Counted from the first letter of the stretch, positions 42,814 through 51,535 are shown. The stretch: DNA of 64,000 nucleotides from Streptomyces formicae (GCF_002556545.1 NZ_CP022685.1:2790001-2854000), one strand, 5' to 3'. The notes: generated by a model from the letters alone, not told the origin. Numbers and translations are program-made.

Positions 42814-42828
42814 CTGACAGTTCGTCAG
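42814..42828. promoter_or_regulatory. CTGAC-N5-GTCAG palindrome before the LLM oxidoreductase
   Basis: CTGACAGTTCGTCAG followed by ATACGGG, 20 bases before the ATG at 42849. The spacing to the start suggests that a bound repressor would block the promoter. Confidence 0.6.
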
Positions 42829-42848
42829 ATACGGGACTGGGAGGGCGC

Positions 42849-43859
42849 ATGCGGCTCGGGCTCGCACTCGGGTACTGGGGGCGCGGCCCCGACCCCGGCC
42901 ACGTCACGCTCGCCCAGGAGGCCGAGCGGCTCGGCTACCACTCCGTGTGGACGGCGGAGGCCTGGGGATCCGACGCCTTCACGCCGCTGACCTGGATCGC
43001 CGCACAGACCTCACGGATCAGGCTCGGCACGGCGGTCGTACAGATGGCCGCGCGCTCGCCCGTCACCACCGCCATGCACGCGCTCACCCTCGACCACCTC
43101 TCCGGCGGCCGCATGATGCTCGGGCTCGGGCTCTCCGGGCCGCAGGTGGTGGAGGGCTGGTACGGGCGGCCGTTCCCCAGGTCGCCGCTGACCGCGACGC
43201 GTGAGTACGTCGACGTGATCCGCCAAGTCCTGCGACGCGAGGGCCCGGTGGAGCTCGACGGACGCTTCCACGCCCATCCCTACCGGGGCGAGGACGGCAC
43301 GGGCCTCGGCAAGCCGCTCAAGCCGATCACCCACCCCCTCCGCCCCGACCTGCCGATCCTCCTCGGCGCCGAGGGTCCCAAGAACATCGCGCAGACGACC
43401 CGCATCGCGGACGGCTGGCTGCCGCTGTACTGGTCGCCGACCAGGACGGATGCGTACGAGGCGTCGCTGACCGGCCTCGGGGAAGGCTTCCTGATCGCCC
43501 CCATGGCCCGCGCCAAGGTCTGCGACGACGTCGCCGAGGGCCTGCTCCCGGTCAAGGCCATGCTCGGCTTCTACATCGGCGGCATGGGTCACGCCGCCCG
43601 CAACTTCCACGCCGACCTGATGGCGCGCATGGGATACGAGGAGGAGGCCAGGCGCATCCAGGAGCTGTTCCTCGCCGGGCGCAGGCAGGAGGCGGTGCTC
43701 GCCGTGCCGGACGCCTTCGCCGACGAGATCTCGCTGGTCGGGCCGCGCGCCCGCATCGCCGAGCGCCTGGAGCTGTGGCGCAAGGGCCCGGTGACGGACC
43801 TGCTGGTACTGGCCCCCGACCCACTGACCCTGCGCACCCTGGCCGAACTCAACTCCTAG
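42849..43859 (+). CDS. F420-dependent (LLM class) oxidoreductase
   Basis: 336 aa. LLM hallmarks are present: MRLGLALGYWGRGPDPGHVT, the VWTAEAWGSDAFTPLTWIAA segment, SRIRLGTAVVQMAARSPVTT and GRMMLGLGLSGPQVVEGWYG. Length and sequence suggest the mycobacterial Rv3520c type, found beside steroid-degradation lipid-transfer genes. It should use F420 for hydride transfer to an unknown substrate. The CTGAC-N5-GTCAG palindrome also found at the acyl-CoA dehydrogenase promoter suggests shared control. Confidence 0.87.
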   Translation: MRLGLALGYWGRGPDPGHVTLAQEAERLGYHSVWTAEAWGSDAFTPLTWIAAQTSRIRLGTAVVQMAARSPVTTAMHALTLDHLSGGRMMLGLGLSGPQVVEGWYGRPFPRSPLTATREYVDVIRQVLRREGPVELDGRFHAHPYRGEDGTGLGKPLKPITHPLRPDLPILLGAEGPKNIAQTTRIADGWLPLYWSPTRTDAYEASLTGLGEGFLIAPMARAKVCDDVAEGLLPVKAMLGFYIGGMGHAARNFHADLMARMGYEEEARRIQELFLAGRRQEAVLAVPDAFADEISLVGPRARIAERLELWRKGPVTDLLVLAPDPLTLRTLAELNS

Positions 43860-43866
43860 GCGCCGC

Positions 43867-44412
43867 CTACCCCTTGGCGAGCTCACCCGCCGACGGCACC
43901 TTGTCCTTGACCTCTGCGCCCGCGCTGCTCCCCGCGCCCTTCACGTCGTTGATGATGCCGTCGAAGGAGTTCACGATCGAGTCCGTGCCTTCGCCCTTGC
44001 GGAGCTTGGACGGCAGGTCCTTCAGCGCGTCGATGCCCGCCGAGAGGGGCGCCACGGCCTTGGCCAGGGTCGGGTCGCCCTGGGCGTTCTTCGTCGCCGC
44101 CTTCAGCCTGTTGTACGTGAAGGCGCCCGCGAGACCGGCCTTGATCAGGGCGAACCTGCGGCCGTCCGCGCCGCTCTTGAACTTCCCCGCGCGAAACGGC
44201 TTCACGATCCACTGGTACGTCGCCCCCGCCGCGAGCCCCGCGTTGGCCACGAAGCGGGTCTTGGCGAACTTCTGCTTCTCTGCCGAGCTGGACCCGGTCG
44301 GCGTCGCCGCGCTGTCCTTGTCGTCGTCGTTGCAGGCGGTCGCGCCCACCAGGAGCGTGCAGCACAGGGTGAGGGAGACTCCGGCGCGGCGGACGGATAC
44401 GGGGCTGAGCAC
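43867..44412 (-). CDS. Secreted lipoprotein of unknown function
   Basis: 181 aa. The signal peptide VRRAGVSLTLCCTLLVGATAC ends in a lipobox-like GATAC, followed by an acidic Ser/Thr linker (NDDDKDSAATPTGSSSAE). The remainder is helical and basic (ADGRRFALIKAGLAGAFTYN). No enzyme motif is seen. It is convergent with the LLM gene, with seven bases between the stops. Confidence 0.72.
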   Translation of the reverse strand: MLSPVSVRRAGVSLTLCCTLLVGATACNDDDKDSAATPTGSSSAEKQKFAKTRFVANAGLAAGATYQWIVKPFRAGKFKSGADGRRFALIKAGLAGAFTYNRLKAATKNAQGDPTLAKAVAPLSAGIDALKDLPSKLRKGEGTDSIVNSFDGIINDVKGAGSSAGAEVKDKVPSAGELAKG

Positions 44413-44540
44413 GGCAGCGGCCTCCTGAGGTGAGCGGTCCTCCCGGCAGCCTCACCCCGGCCGCGGGGTGCCGCCACCCGGGCGAGCCCGTACGGGTTCC
44501 TTCCGGGTTTCAACGGGGGCAGGCCCGGTACCCGCCCCTC

Positions 44541-44840
44541 ATGTCTCCCCGAACCCGGAACACCCGTGGCACCAACGAGGCAGCGAGGGTCATCGCGATC
44601 GTCGCGGACGTCATGGCCTTCATCCTCGGCCTGTGGATCCTGATGTACCTCCTCGACGCGAACCGCGCCAACGACCTCGTCCAGTTCGTGCACGACGTGG
44701 CCCGCTGGCTCGCGGGCTGGTCGCACGACCTGTTCACGTTCGACGCGGCATGGGCGAGGGTCGTCGCGGGCTACGGCCTGGCGGCGATCGTGTACCTGTT
44801 CATCGGCCACGCGATAGCGGGCCGCCTGCGCCGCTACTGA
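44541..44840 (+). CDS. Small two-helix membrane protein
   Basis: 99 aa. Helices at about residues 15-38 (AARVIAIVADVMAFILGLWI) and 72-92 (ARVVAGYGLAAIVYLFIGHA), with an acidic/aromatic loop between. No family with known function is recognised. The ATG at 44541 is chosen because it begins the protein-like part; the sequence before it is low-complexity. Confidence 0.65.
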   Translation: MSPRTRNTRGTNEAARVIAIVADVMAFILGLWILMYLLDANRANDLVQFVHDVARWLAGWSHDLFTFDAAWARVVAGYGLAAIVYLFIGHAIAGRLRRY

Positions 44841-44881
44841 AGCGCTCCGCGGGACGCGTCGCTCGTCTGCGGCTGCGTCGT

Positions 44882-44967
44882 GGCTGAGCGCGCAGTTCCC
44901 CGCGCCCCTTCGGGGCGCGACCGGCTTCCGGGCCCCTTTAGGGGCGCGGGGAACTGCGCGCTCAGCC
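44882..44967. repeat. Perfect 28-bp inverted repeat of the intergenic palindrome
   Basis: Arms 44882-44909 and 44940-44967 are exact reverse complements around a 30-base spacer. Both contain GGGGCGCGGGGAACTGCGCG. It lies between two convergent transcription units and may serve as a bidirectional terminator. Confidence 0.85.
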
Positions 44968-44999
44968 CGAGCGAACCCGCGGCCGCCCCGCGAGGGGCC

Positions 45000-46070
45000 T
45001 CAGCAACAATCCGGATCCAGCCCCCCGGGCAACCGCTCCCCGGAGAACACCGCACACGTCGCCTCGTCCCCGCCCAACGCGGCAACCGCAAGGAGCAACG
45101 ACCCCGCCGTCCACGTGGTCAGCTCCTCGGGCCAGACCGCCTCGTCGTCGTAGACGAAGCCCGTCCAGTAGAGACCCGTCGCCGGGTCACGCAGGTGCTG
45201 GATGGACTGGAGGATGTCCAGGGCCCGGTCCGACTCGCCCAACGCCCAGAGCGCCAGGGCGAGTTCCGCGCTCTCGCCGCCCGTCACCCAGGCGTTGGGC
45301 ACGACGCAGCGCACGCCGAGGCCGGGCACGACGAAGCGGTCCCAGCCCTCCTCTATGCGGGACTTGGCCGCCGCGCCGGTCAGGGCGCCGCCGAGGACCG
45401 GGTAGTACCAGTCCATCGAGTAGCGGTCCTTGTCGAGGAAGCGCTCGGGGTGGTGGCGGATGGCGTGCGCGAGCGCGCCCGTCGCCAGCTCCCAGTCGGG
45501 CTGGGCCTCGTCACGCTGCTCGGCGATCGCGAGCGCGCAGCGCAGCGCCTGGTGGATCGAGGACGAGCCGGTGAGCAGCGCGTCGGTCACCGGCGTGCCG
45601 TCGGGCTCGCGCTTCCAGCCGATCTGGCCGCCTGGCTGCTGGAGCGCGAGGACGAACTCGACGGCTCCGACCACGGCGGGCCACATGCGGTCGAGGAACG
45701 ACTCGTCGCCGGTGGCGAGGTAGTGGTGCCAGACGCCGACGGCGAGGTACGCGCAGAAGTTGGTCTCGCGGCCCCGGTCGGTGATGTCGTGCGGATCGCC
45801 GTCGCGGTAGGCCGCGTACCAGGAGCCGTCCGGGTTCTGGTGGCGCGCGAGCCAGTCGTAGGCCCGCTCGGCGGCCGCGTGCTCGCCCGCGGCGTCCAGG
45901 GCCATGGCGGCCTCGGTGTGGTCCCACGGGTCGAGGTGGTGGCCCCTGAACCACGGGATGGCGCCGTCCTCGCGCTGCACGGCGAGGATGCCGCGGACCG
46001 TCGCCGCGGCCTGATCGGCCGTCAGGACGCCGGGCAGGACGAGGTGTTCGGTCCGCTCGGGGCTCGTCAC
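45000..46070 (-). CDS. Prenyltransferase/squalene-oxidase-repeat-like protein (alpha/alpha toroid)
   Basis: 356 aa from GTG, which overlaps the methyltransferase stop (GTGA). Repeated blocks such as GAIPWFRGHHLDPWDHTEAA, YDWLARHQNPDGSWYAAYRD and the Trp-rich DKDRYSMDWYYPVLGGALTG form an alpha/alpha toroid, as in glycoside hydrolases and prenyltransferase-like proteins. No D-x-D-D cyclase motif is present. The C-terminus ends DPDCC. Probably sugar- or polyprenyl-related, since it is coupled to a glycosyltransferase and a methyltransferase. Confidence 0.75.
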   Translation of the reverse strand: MTSPERTEHLVLPGVLTADQAAATVRGILAVQREDGAIPWFRGHHLDPWDHTEAAMALDAAGEHAAAERAYDWLARHQNPDGSWYAAYRDGDPHDITDRGRETNFCAYLAVGVWHHYLATGDESFLDRMWPAVVGAVEFVLALQQPGGQIGWKREPDGTPVTDALLTGSSSIHQALRCALAIAEQRDEAQPDWELATGALAHAIRHHPERFLDKDRYSMDWYYPVLGGALTGAAAKSRIEEGWDRFVVPGLGVRCVVPNAWVTGGESAELALALWALGESDRALDILQSIQHLRDPATGLYWTGFVYDDEAVWPEELTTWTAGSLLLAVAALGGDEATCAVFSGERLPGGLDPDCC

Positions 46071-46819
46071 TTGGCGTCCGCCACGGACTCCGCGGCGGCG
46101 ACGGGAAGGTGCGGCTTGGTCGCGTACGCCACGAAGCTCTTGCCGACGACGGGGTTGAGCAACTGCTCGGCGACCCGGGTGGCGAGCGGCTTCTTCATGA
46201 TGTCCCAGACCAGGAGCTTGTGGTACGCGCGCACCGGCAGCGCCTTGTCGTTGTCGACGCCGAAGGCGCACTTCAGCCACCAGTAGGGCGAGTGCAGGGC
46301 GTGCGCGTGGTGCGTGCCGTACGGCTTGAGGCCCGACTCCCGCATCTTGCCGAGGAGTTCGTCGGCCTTGTAGATGCGGATGTGGCCGCCCTCGACCTCG
46401 TGGTAGGCGTCGCTGAGCGTCCAGCAGACCTTCTCGGGGCCGTAGCGCGGGACGGTGACGGCGATGCGGCCGCCGGGCTTGAGGACCCGGACCATCTCGG
46501 CGAGGACGCCCTTGTCGTCCGGGATGTGCTCCATGACCTCGGAGATGATCACGACGTCGAAGGAGGCGTCGGGGAAGGGCAGGTTGAGCGCGTCGCCCTC
46601 CATCGCGGTGGCCGTCGCGCCCGCGGGGGCCTCGCCCGCCTCCTTCATCGCGGCGAACCACTTGGCGACCTCGCGGATCTCCTCGGCGTTCTGGTCGAGG
46701 GCCACCACCTGGGCGCCCCGCCGGTAACACTCGAAGGCGTGCCGGCCCGCGCCGCAGCCCAGGTCGAGCACGCGGTCGCCTGCGGCGAGCGGGAAGCGGG
46801 TGAAGTCGACGGTCAGCAC
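46067..46819 (-). CDS. SAM-dependent methyltransferase (Methyltransf_11)
   Basis: 250 aa from GTG, overlapping the glycosyltransferase end by seven bases. Motif I RVLDLGCGAGRHAFECYRRG, the acidic residue in VVALDQNAEE, and the post-motif SFDVVIISEVMEHIPDDKGV are intact, followed by LKPGGRIAVTVP. It lies in a three-gene operon with a GT4 glycosyltransferase and a toroid protein. Substrate is unknown. Confidence 0.88.
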   Translation of the reverse strand: MLTVDFTRFPLAAGDRVLDLGCGAGRHAFECYRRGAQVVALDQNAEEIREVAKWFAAMKEAGEAPAGATATAMEGDALNLPFPDASFDVVIISEVMEHIPDDKGVLAEMVRVLKPGGRIAVTVPRYGPEKVCWTLSDAYHEVEGGHIRIYKADELLGKMRESGLKPYGTHHAHALHSPYWWLKCAFGVDNDKALPVRAYHKLLVWDIMKKPLATRVAEQLLNPVVGKSFVAYATKPHLPVAAAESVADAK

Positions 46820-48231
46820 GTGGCCCTGCTTTCGTGGTGAGGTCCTGCAACTTCGGGGGCGGCCGCGGCGGTGGCGGCCGGGAGGGCGTGGCCGCGTGCG
46901 ACGGCACGGGTGGCGCCGCGTCCCGCGGAGCGGTCGATCGCCGCGCGGTAGAGCTCGGCGGTGCCCTGGGCGGCGCGGGCCCAGGTGAACCTGTCGAGCA
47001 CCCGCGCACGTCCCGCCGCGCCGAGCCTGGCCCGCAGCCCGGCGTCGCCGAGGAGCCGGTTCAGGCCGAGGGCGAGCGCCTCCGGGTCGCCGGGCGGCAC
47101 CGCGACACAGGTCTCGCCGTCGGGGCCCGCGACCTCCGGGATCGCGCCGCCGGTGGTCGCGAGGAGCGGGGTGCCGGTGGCCATCGCCTCGGCCGCGGGC
47201 AGCGAGAACCCCTCGTACAGGGAGGGGACGCAGGCGATCTGCGCCGAGCGGACCAGGTCGACGAGTTCGGCGTCGGTGATGCCCTTGACGAACTCGATCG
47301 AGCCCGCGAGGCCGTGCCGCTCGATGGCCTGGGCGACCGGGCCGTCCTCTGCGCGCTTGCCGACCACGACGAGATGGGCGGCGGGGTTCTCGGTGCGCAC
47401 CTTGGCGAGCGCCTCGACCAGGTGGATGAGGCCCTTGAGGGGGACGTCGGCACTGGAGGTCGTCACGATCCGGCCCGGCACCTCGGCGACCGAGGGGTCG
47501 GGCGAGAAGAGGTCGGTGTCGGCGCCGATGTGGACGACGTCGATGCGGTCGTCGCGTACGCCGAGGTGGTCGATGATCTCCTGGCGCGAGGTGCCGGAGA
47601 CGGTGAGCACCGAGGGCAGGCGGCGCGCGACGCGCTTCTGCATGCGGGTGAACGCGTACCAACGGCGCACCGACATGCGGCGCTTGAGGTCGGGCGCGGC
47701 GTCGAGTTCGAGCCGCCGGTCGACGGTGATGGGGTGGTGGATCGTGGTGACCAGGGGGGCGCCGAGGTCGCCCAACAGGCCGTATCCCAGGGTCTGGTTG
47801 TCGTGCACGACGTCGAACTCGCCGCGCCTTGCGCGCAGATGACGGCGGGCGCGCAGGCTGAACGTGGCGGGCTCGGGGAAGCCGCCGGTCCACATCGTCG
47901 CCACTTCGAGGGCGTCCACCCAGTCGCGGTACTCGTCGCGCCCCGGGGTGCGGAAGGGGTCGGGCGAGCGGTAGAGGTCCAGGCTCGGGAGCTCGGTGAG
48001 GCTGAGCCCTTCGAGGCCCTCGCCCTCGTCGAGCACCGGATAGGGCTGCGCGCCGATCACCTCGACGGTGTGGCCGAGCCGGACGAGCTCGCGCGACAGG
48101 TGGCGTACGTAGACGCCCTGTCCCCCGCAGAACGGGTTCCCTTTGTACGTCAGGAGAGCGATGCGCAACGGACGATCACCTTCGGCGGCCGAGCCCTTCC
48201 GGGGGCCTGCCTCCATGGCCTCAGCGGTCAC
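46813..48231 (-). CDS. GT4-family glycosyltransferase
   Basis: 472 aa from GTG. Two Rossmann domains: N-terminal GNPFCGGQGVYVRHLSRELV; C-terminal nucleotide-sugar site SADVPLKGLIHLVEALAKVR and PSLYEGFSLPAAEAMATGTP (E-x7-E motif). The C-terminal 35 residues are a disordered Ala/Arg-rich tail. It transfers a sugar from a nucleotide-sugar donor to an unknown acceptor. A KstR-type site lies 54 bases upstream of its start, shared with the divergent kstR-like gene. Confidence 0.88.
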   Translation of the reverse strand: MTAEAMEAGPRKGSAAEGDRPLRIALLTYKGNPFCGGQGVYVRHLSRELVRLGHTVEVIGAQPYPVLDEGEGLEGLSLTELPSLDLYRSPDPFRTPGRDEYRDWVDALEVATMWTGGFPEPATFSLRARRHLRARRGEFDVVHDNQTLGYGLLGDLGAPLVTTIHHPITVDRRLELDAAPDLKRRMSVRRWYAFTRMQKRVARRLPSVLTVSGTSRQEIIDHLGVRDDRIDVVHIGADTDLFSPDPSVAEVPGRIVTTSSADVPLKGLIHLVEALAKVRTENPAAHLVVVGKRAEDGPVAQAIERHGLAGSIEFVKGITDAELVDLVRSAQIACVPSLYEGFSLPAAEAMATGTPLLATTGGAIPEVAGPDGETCVAVPPGDPEALALGLNRLLGDAGLRARLGAAGRARVLDRFTWARAAQGTAELYRAAIDRSAGRGATRAVARGHALPAATAAAAPEVAGPHHESRATC

Positions 48232-48284
48232 TCTCGGTCCCCTTCTCCTGCAGTTGTCCGCGAGGTTACGCCGGGACGGTAATC

Positions 48285-48298
48285 TAGAACAAGTTTCA
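48285..48298. promoter_or_regulatory. KstR-type operator between the glycosyltransferase and kstR genes
   Basis: TAGAACAAGTTTCA matches TnnAACnnGTTnnA. It lies 54 bases before the glycosyltransferase start and 146 bases before the KstR-like start, so it may serve both divergent promoters and give autoregulation. Confidence 0.72.
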
Positions 48299-48443
48299 GA
48301 CTTGATCGCTGAATGATCGCTGAACGAGCTCTGAATCTACCGGCAGGTAGGCGAGCTGTAAGGCCCGGATCAGGTGATTCGCGCCACGGCGGGCTCCCTG
48401 CCATGCTGTGCGATCTCGTGAGGCGTTTTCGGAGGGGCAGCAC

Positions 48444-49064
48444 ATGACAGCGGAAGCCAAGACAGGGAGCCCTGCGACGCCGCCCCTCACCGAGCGCCAG
48501 GAGGCGCGCCGCCGCCGCATCCTGCACGCGAGCGCCCAACTGGCCAGCAGGGGCGGGTTCGACGCGGTGCAGATGCGGGAGGTCGCCGAGGCCGCCGGCG
48601 TCGCGCTCGGCACGCTCTACCGCTACTTCCCCTCCAAGGTGCACCTGCTCGTCGCCACCATGCAGGACCAGCTGCAGCACATGCACACCACGATCAGGAA
48701 GCGCCCCCCGGCGGGCGAGACCCCCGCCGAGCGGGTCGCCGAGACGCTGATGCGCGCCTTCCGCGCCCTCCAGCGCGAGCCGCACCTCGCGGACGCCATG
48801 GTGCGGGCCCTGACCTTCGCCGACCGGTCGGTGAGCCCCGAGGTCGACACCGTCTCGCGGCTGACCACGGCGATCATCCTGGACGCGATGGGACTGGCGG
48901 AGCCGCCGACCGCGCAGCAGCTCTCGGCGGTGCGGGTGATCGAGCACACCTGGCACTCCGCGCTGATCACCTGGCTCTCCGGAAGGGCGTCGATCGCCCA
49001 GGTGAAGATCGACATCGAGACGGTCTGCCGCCTGATCGACCTCACGGCGACCCCCCGAGCGTGA
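48444..49064 (+). CDS. kstR: TetR-family regulator, KstR-like
   Basis: 206 aa from ATG (GGAGGGG eight bases upstream). The HTH TERQEARRRRILHASAQLAS then VQMREVAEAAGVALGTLYRY, and FPSKVHLLVATMQDQL, closely follow mycobacterial KstR, as do PHLADAMVRALTFADRSVSP, SRLTTAII and TWHSALITWLSGRAS. KstR is the repressor of cholesterol catabolism and is released by a steroid-CoA ligand. Operators of its type stand before several acyl-CoA genes in this window and its own promoter. The symbol is inferred from sequence resemblance. Confidence 0.8.
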   Translation: MTAEAKTGSPATPPLTERQEARRRRILHASAQLASRGGFDAVQMREVAEAAGVALGTLYRYFPSKVHLLVATMQDQLQHMHTTIRKRPPAGETPAERVAETLMRAFRALQREPHLADAMVRALTFADRSVSPEVDTVSRLTTAIILDAMGLAEPPTAQQLSAVRVIEHTWHSALITWLSGRASIAQVKIDIETVCRLIDLTATPRA

Positions 49065-49207
49065 CAGGGGGGCGCACAGGCGCCCGGCAAATGCGCCCCC
49101 AAACACCCCCTTGGCCAGTTCTCAGTGTCACTACGGGGGTACTCACCGCTATTAATGGTCTGCGTCCTTGAAGGGGGCAACCGGAGCGGGAGCTGGAGGG
49201 GCAGAGC
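49065..49207. promoter_or_regulatory. ramR promoter region
   Basis: 143 bases with a relatively AT-rich stretch (CACCGCTATTAATGGTCTGC at about 49145-49165) that could hold the -10 area. GGAGGGG lies about ten bases before the GTG of ramR. No operator was identified. Confidence 0.4.
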
Positions 49208-49816
49208 GTGATCCGGGTACTTCTCGTGCACGACGCCTGTCTACTGCGATTAGCCCTGGCGGAACGTCTCGCCCGGGAACCTGACTTGGAGGTGTTCCAT
49301 GCGCCGTGGTCACAGGCTCACGGTCGGCAGCGCACGGTACGACCCGATCTCTGCGTGGTGGATCTCGACGACGAGTCGACGTACGCGCTCACGCCGCTCA
49401 CCGAGCTGACCGGGCCCTCGGCGCACGGTCGCGGCTGCCGGGTCCTGGTGCTCGCCACGGCCAACCGGCCGGGGCAGCTGCGCCGCGCCGCGGAGGCGGA
49501 CGCGCTCGGCTACGTGAACAAGGCGAGCCAGCCGGAACGGCTGATCACCGGCATCAGACAGGTGGCGGCGGGCCAGCGGTTCGTCGACGACTCCCTGGGG
49601 TTCGGCTTCCTCAAGGCCGCCCAAATGCCGCTGACGCAAAGGGAGTTGAGCGTCCTGTCACTCGCCGCGCGAGGCGCTTCTGTCGCCGAGATCGCCCACA
49701 GTCTCCATCTCTCCAACGGAACGGTGCGCAACTACATGGCCGCGATCACCCGGAAGACCGGGGCGCGGAACAGGATCGACGCCATAAGGATCTCGCAGGG
49801 CGAGGGCTGGGTCTGA
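49208..49816 (+). CDS. ramR: Response regulator of the SapB-like lanthipeptide cluster (RamR/AmfR-type)
   Basis: 202 aa from GTG. The receiver is atypical: the usual acidic pair is H8-D9 (LLVHDACLLR), although an Asp at the phospho-site (LCVVDLDD) and the conserved Lys (GYVNKAS) remain. The LuxR HTH spans about 140-195 (PLTQRELSVLSLAARGASVA, then LSNGTVRNYMAAITRKTGAR). No kinase is adjacent. RamR activates ramCSAB in S. coelicolor. Here it converges on ramB and their 3' ends overlap by 159 bases. Confidence 0.88.
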   Translation: MIRVLLVHDACLLRLALAERLAREPDLEVFHAPWSQAHGRQRTVRPDLCVVDLDDESTYALTPLTELTGPSAHGRGCRVLVLATANRPGQLRRAAEADALGYVNKASQPERLITGIRQVAAGQRFVDDSLGFGFLKAAQMPLTQRELSVLSLAARGASVAEIAHSLHLSNGTVRNYMAAITRKTGARNRIDAIRISQGEGWV

Positions 49817-51535
49817 GGCGACGCCGCCCCGGTCACCGCCCCGGCCCCCGCCCCAGTCACCGGCCCCGTTGAGGTCCCGGTACAGGGGCGAACGCTCCAT
49901 CAGCTCGTCGTGCCGACCGCACAGGGCGTGCACCCCGTCCATCACCAGGACCCGGTCGGCGCGGCGGGCCGAGCTGATGCGGTGCGCGATCACCACCAGG
50001 GTGCCGCCGGGGCGCGCCGCGAACGCGCGCTCGGCGCGGGACTCCGCGACCGGGTCGAGGTGACAGGTCGCCTCGTCGAGGATCGCGAGCGGGGCGTACG
50101 CGACGTACGCGCGGGTCAGCGCGATCAACTGGCGCTCCCCCGCCGACAGTTCACCCGGTACGAGCTCGGTGTCGAGCCCGCCGAGGCGGGCGACGAGCGG
50201 CGCGAGTCCCACGGCCTCGGCCGCGCCGGTCAGCTCGGACTCCGGCACCGGCTCCGCCCGCAGGTACTCCAGGTTCTCCCTGAGCGTCCCCGTGAAGACG
50301 TACGCCTCCTGAGGAATGAGCACGCGCCGCCCGACGGCTCCTTCCCCACGCACCCCAGCGCCCTCCACACGCACCTCTCCCGCGTCCGGCACGAGCAACC
50401 CGGCAACAATTCCGGCCAAGGTGGACTTCCCGATCCCACTGGGTCCCACCACGGCGAGGTGCTCGCCCCTGGCCACACTGAGCCCCAGGTTCCGCAGCAC
50501 GGGCTCGGCGTGCGGACCATAGGCGAAGGTGACGGAGGAGAGCTCCAGCGCGGGCCCCTGACCCGCGCGGCCCGCCTCGGCGCCGCCACCGCTCCCCGGC
50601 CCCTCCCACATGAGCCGCCGCAGCACGATCGCCAGGCGGGAGCCGCTCGCGCCGAGGCCGTGGACCAGGTTGTGGAGGGCGGGGAGCAGGGCCTGGGTGA
50701 CGTAGGCCAGGGCTCCCACCAGGGCGCCCGGGGTCACTCCATTGTCCAGGAGCCAGGGGGCCGTGGTCAGGAGCAGGATCAGGGGGAGCTGGCCGCCGAT
50801 CGCCAGGGACGCGGTGCGCAGGACGCCCCAGCGGGCCAGGGCCGCGGCCGTCCTGTACTCCCGGGCGACGCCCCGGCCCAGGTCGGCGGCGACGTCGTCT
50901 TCCGCGCCCGCCGCCGTGACGTCCCGCAACCCGGGGCAGACCACGCCCAGCCGGGCCGCCAGCTCCTCGTCCGCGACGAGGAACTCCTCCTGGCGGCGGG
51001 CCAGCGGACGCAGCGTCGCGACGAAGAGGGCGATGCCCGCGAGGAGCGGCGGCGCGACCACCAGGAGCAGGAGCGGGTCCAGGGAGAAGAGGCCGACCAG
51101 GGCGCCGACCGCCGTGAAGACGAAGGAGCGGGAGACCATGATCAGGCCCGCGAAGGTGTCCCTGGCGATCTCCACCTGCTGGGTGAGCCGGGACACGGCG
51201 GCACTGTCCGCGTCGTGCAGGCCCCGCCCGACGACCTGGCGCACCAGGGAGTCCCTGAGCGGTTCCACCAGGTCGGCGACGGCGCGGTACACGCGGCTCG
51301 TGCCGTAGGCGGCGACCACCACACCGAGCCCGGCCCCGCCGAGCCACCAGAGGCCGACCGCCTCGTGGCCCGCGAGGAACCCGTCGTCCAGGGCGCGCGC
51401 GAGGGCGTACCCGGTGAGGAACGTCTGGCCGGTCTCCAGGACGGACCAGAGCGCGAGCCGCAGCACCACCGGCCACTTGCGCCACAGGAAGCGGACGCCA
51501 CGGCGGTAGGGACCCTGGGCGTGGGGAGGGTTCAC
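49658..51535 (-). CDS. ramB: ABC transporter, second half (RamB-like exporter)
   Basis: 625 aa from GTG, overlapping the ramA stop as GTGA. Six membrane helices in about residues 20-300, then an ATPase: Walker A VVGPSGIGKSTLAGIV, Q-loop VLIPQEAYVFTG, signature ELSAGERQLIALTRAY and Walker B LAILDEATCHLDP. The catalytic tail ends about residue 570; the last 50-60 residues (GGGRGGDRGGVASDPALALR and on) are antisense to ramR and look like read-through with no family counterpart. The exporter pairs with RamA to secrete the processed peptide. Confidence 0.85.
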   Translation of the reverse strand: MNPPHAQGPYRRGVRFLWRKWPVVLRLALWSVLETGQTFLTGYALARALDDGFLAGHEAVGLWWLGGAGLGVVVAAYGTSRVYRAVADLVEPLRDSLVRQVVGRGLHDADSAAVSRLTQQVEIARDTFAGLIMVSRSFVFTAVGALVGLFSLDPLLLLVVAPPLLAGIALFVATLRPLARRQEEFLVADEELAARLGVVCPGLRDVTAAGAEDDVAADLGRGVAREYRTAAALARWGVLRTASLAIGGQLPLILLLTTAPWLLDNGVTPGALVGALAYVTQALLPALHNLVHGLGASGSRLAIVLRRLMWEGPGSGGGAEAGRAGQGPALELSSVTFAYGPHAEPVLRNLGLSVARGEHLAVVGPSGIGKSTLAGIVAGLLVPDAGEVRVEGAGVRGEGAVGRRVLIPQEAYVFTGTLRENLEYLRAEPVPESELTGAAEAVGLAPLVARLGGLDTELVPGELSAGERQLIALTRAYVAYAPLAILDEATCHLDPVAESRAERAFAARPGGTLVVIAHRISSARRADRVLVMDGVHALCGRHDELMERSPLYRDLNGAGDWGGGRGGDRGGVASDPALALRDPYGVDPVPRPGLPGDRGHVVAHRSVGEMETVGDLGDRSASRGE

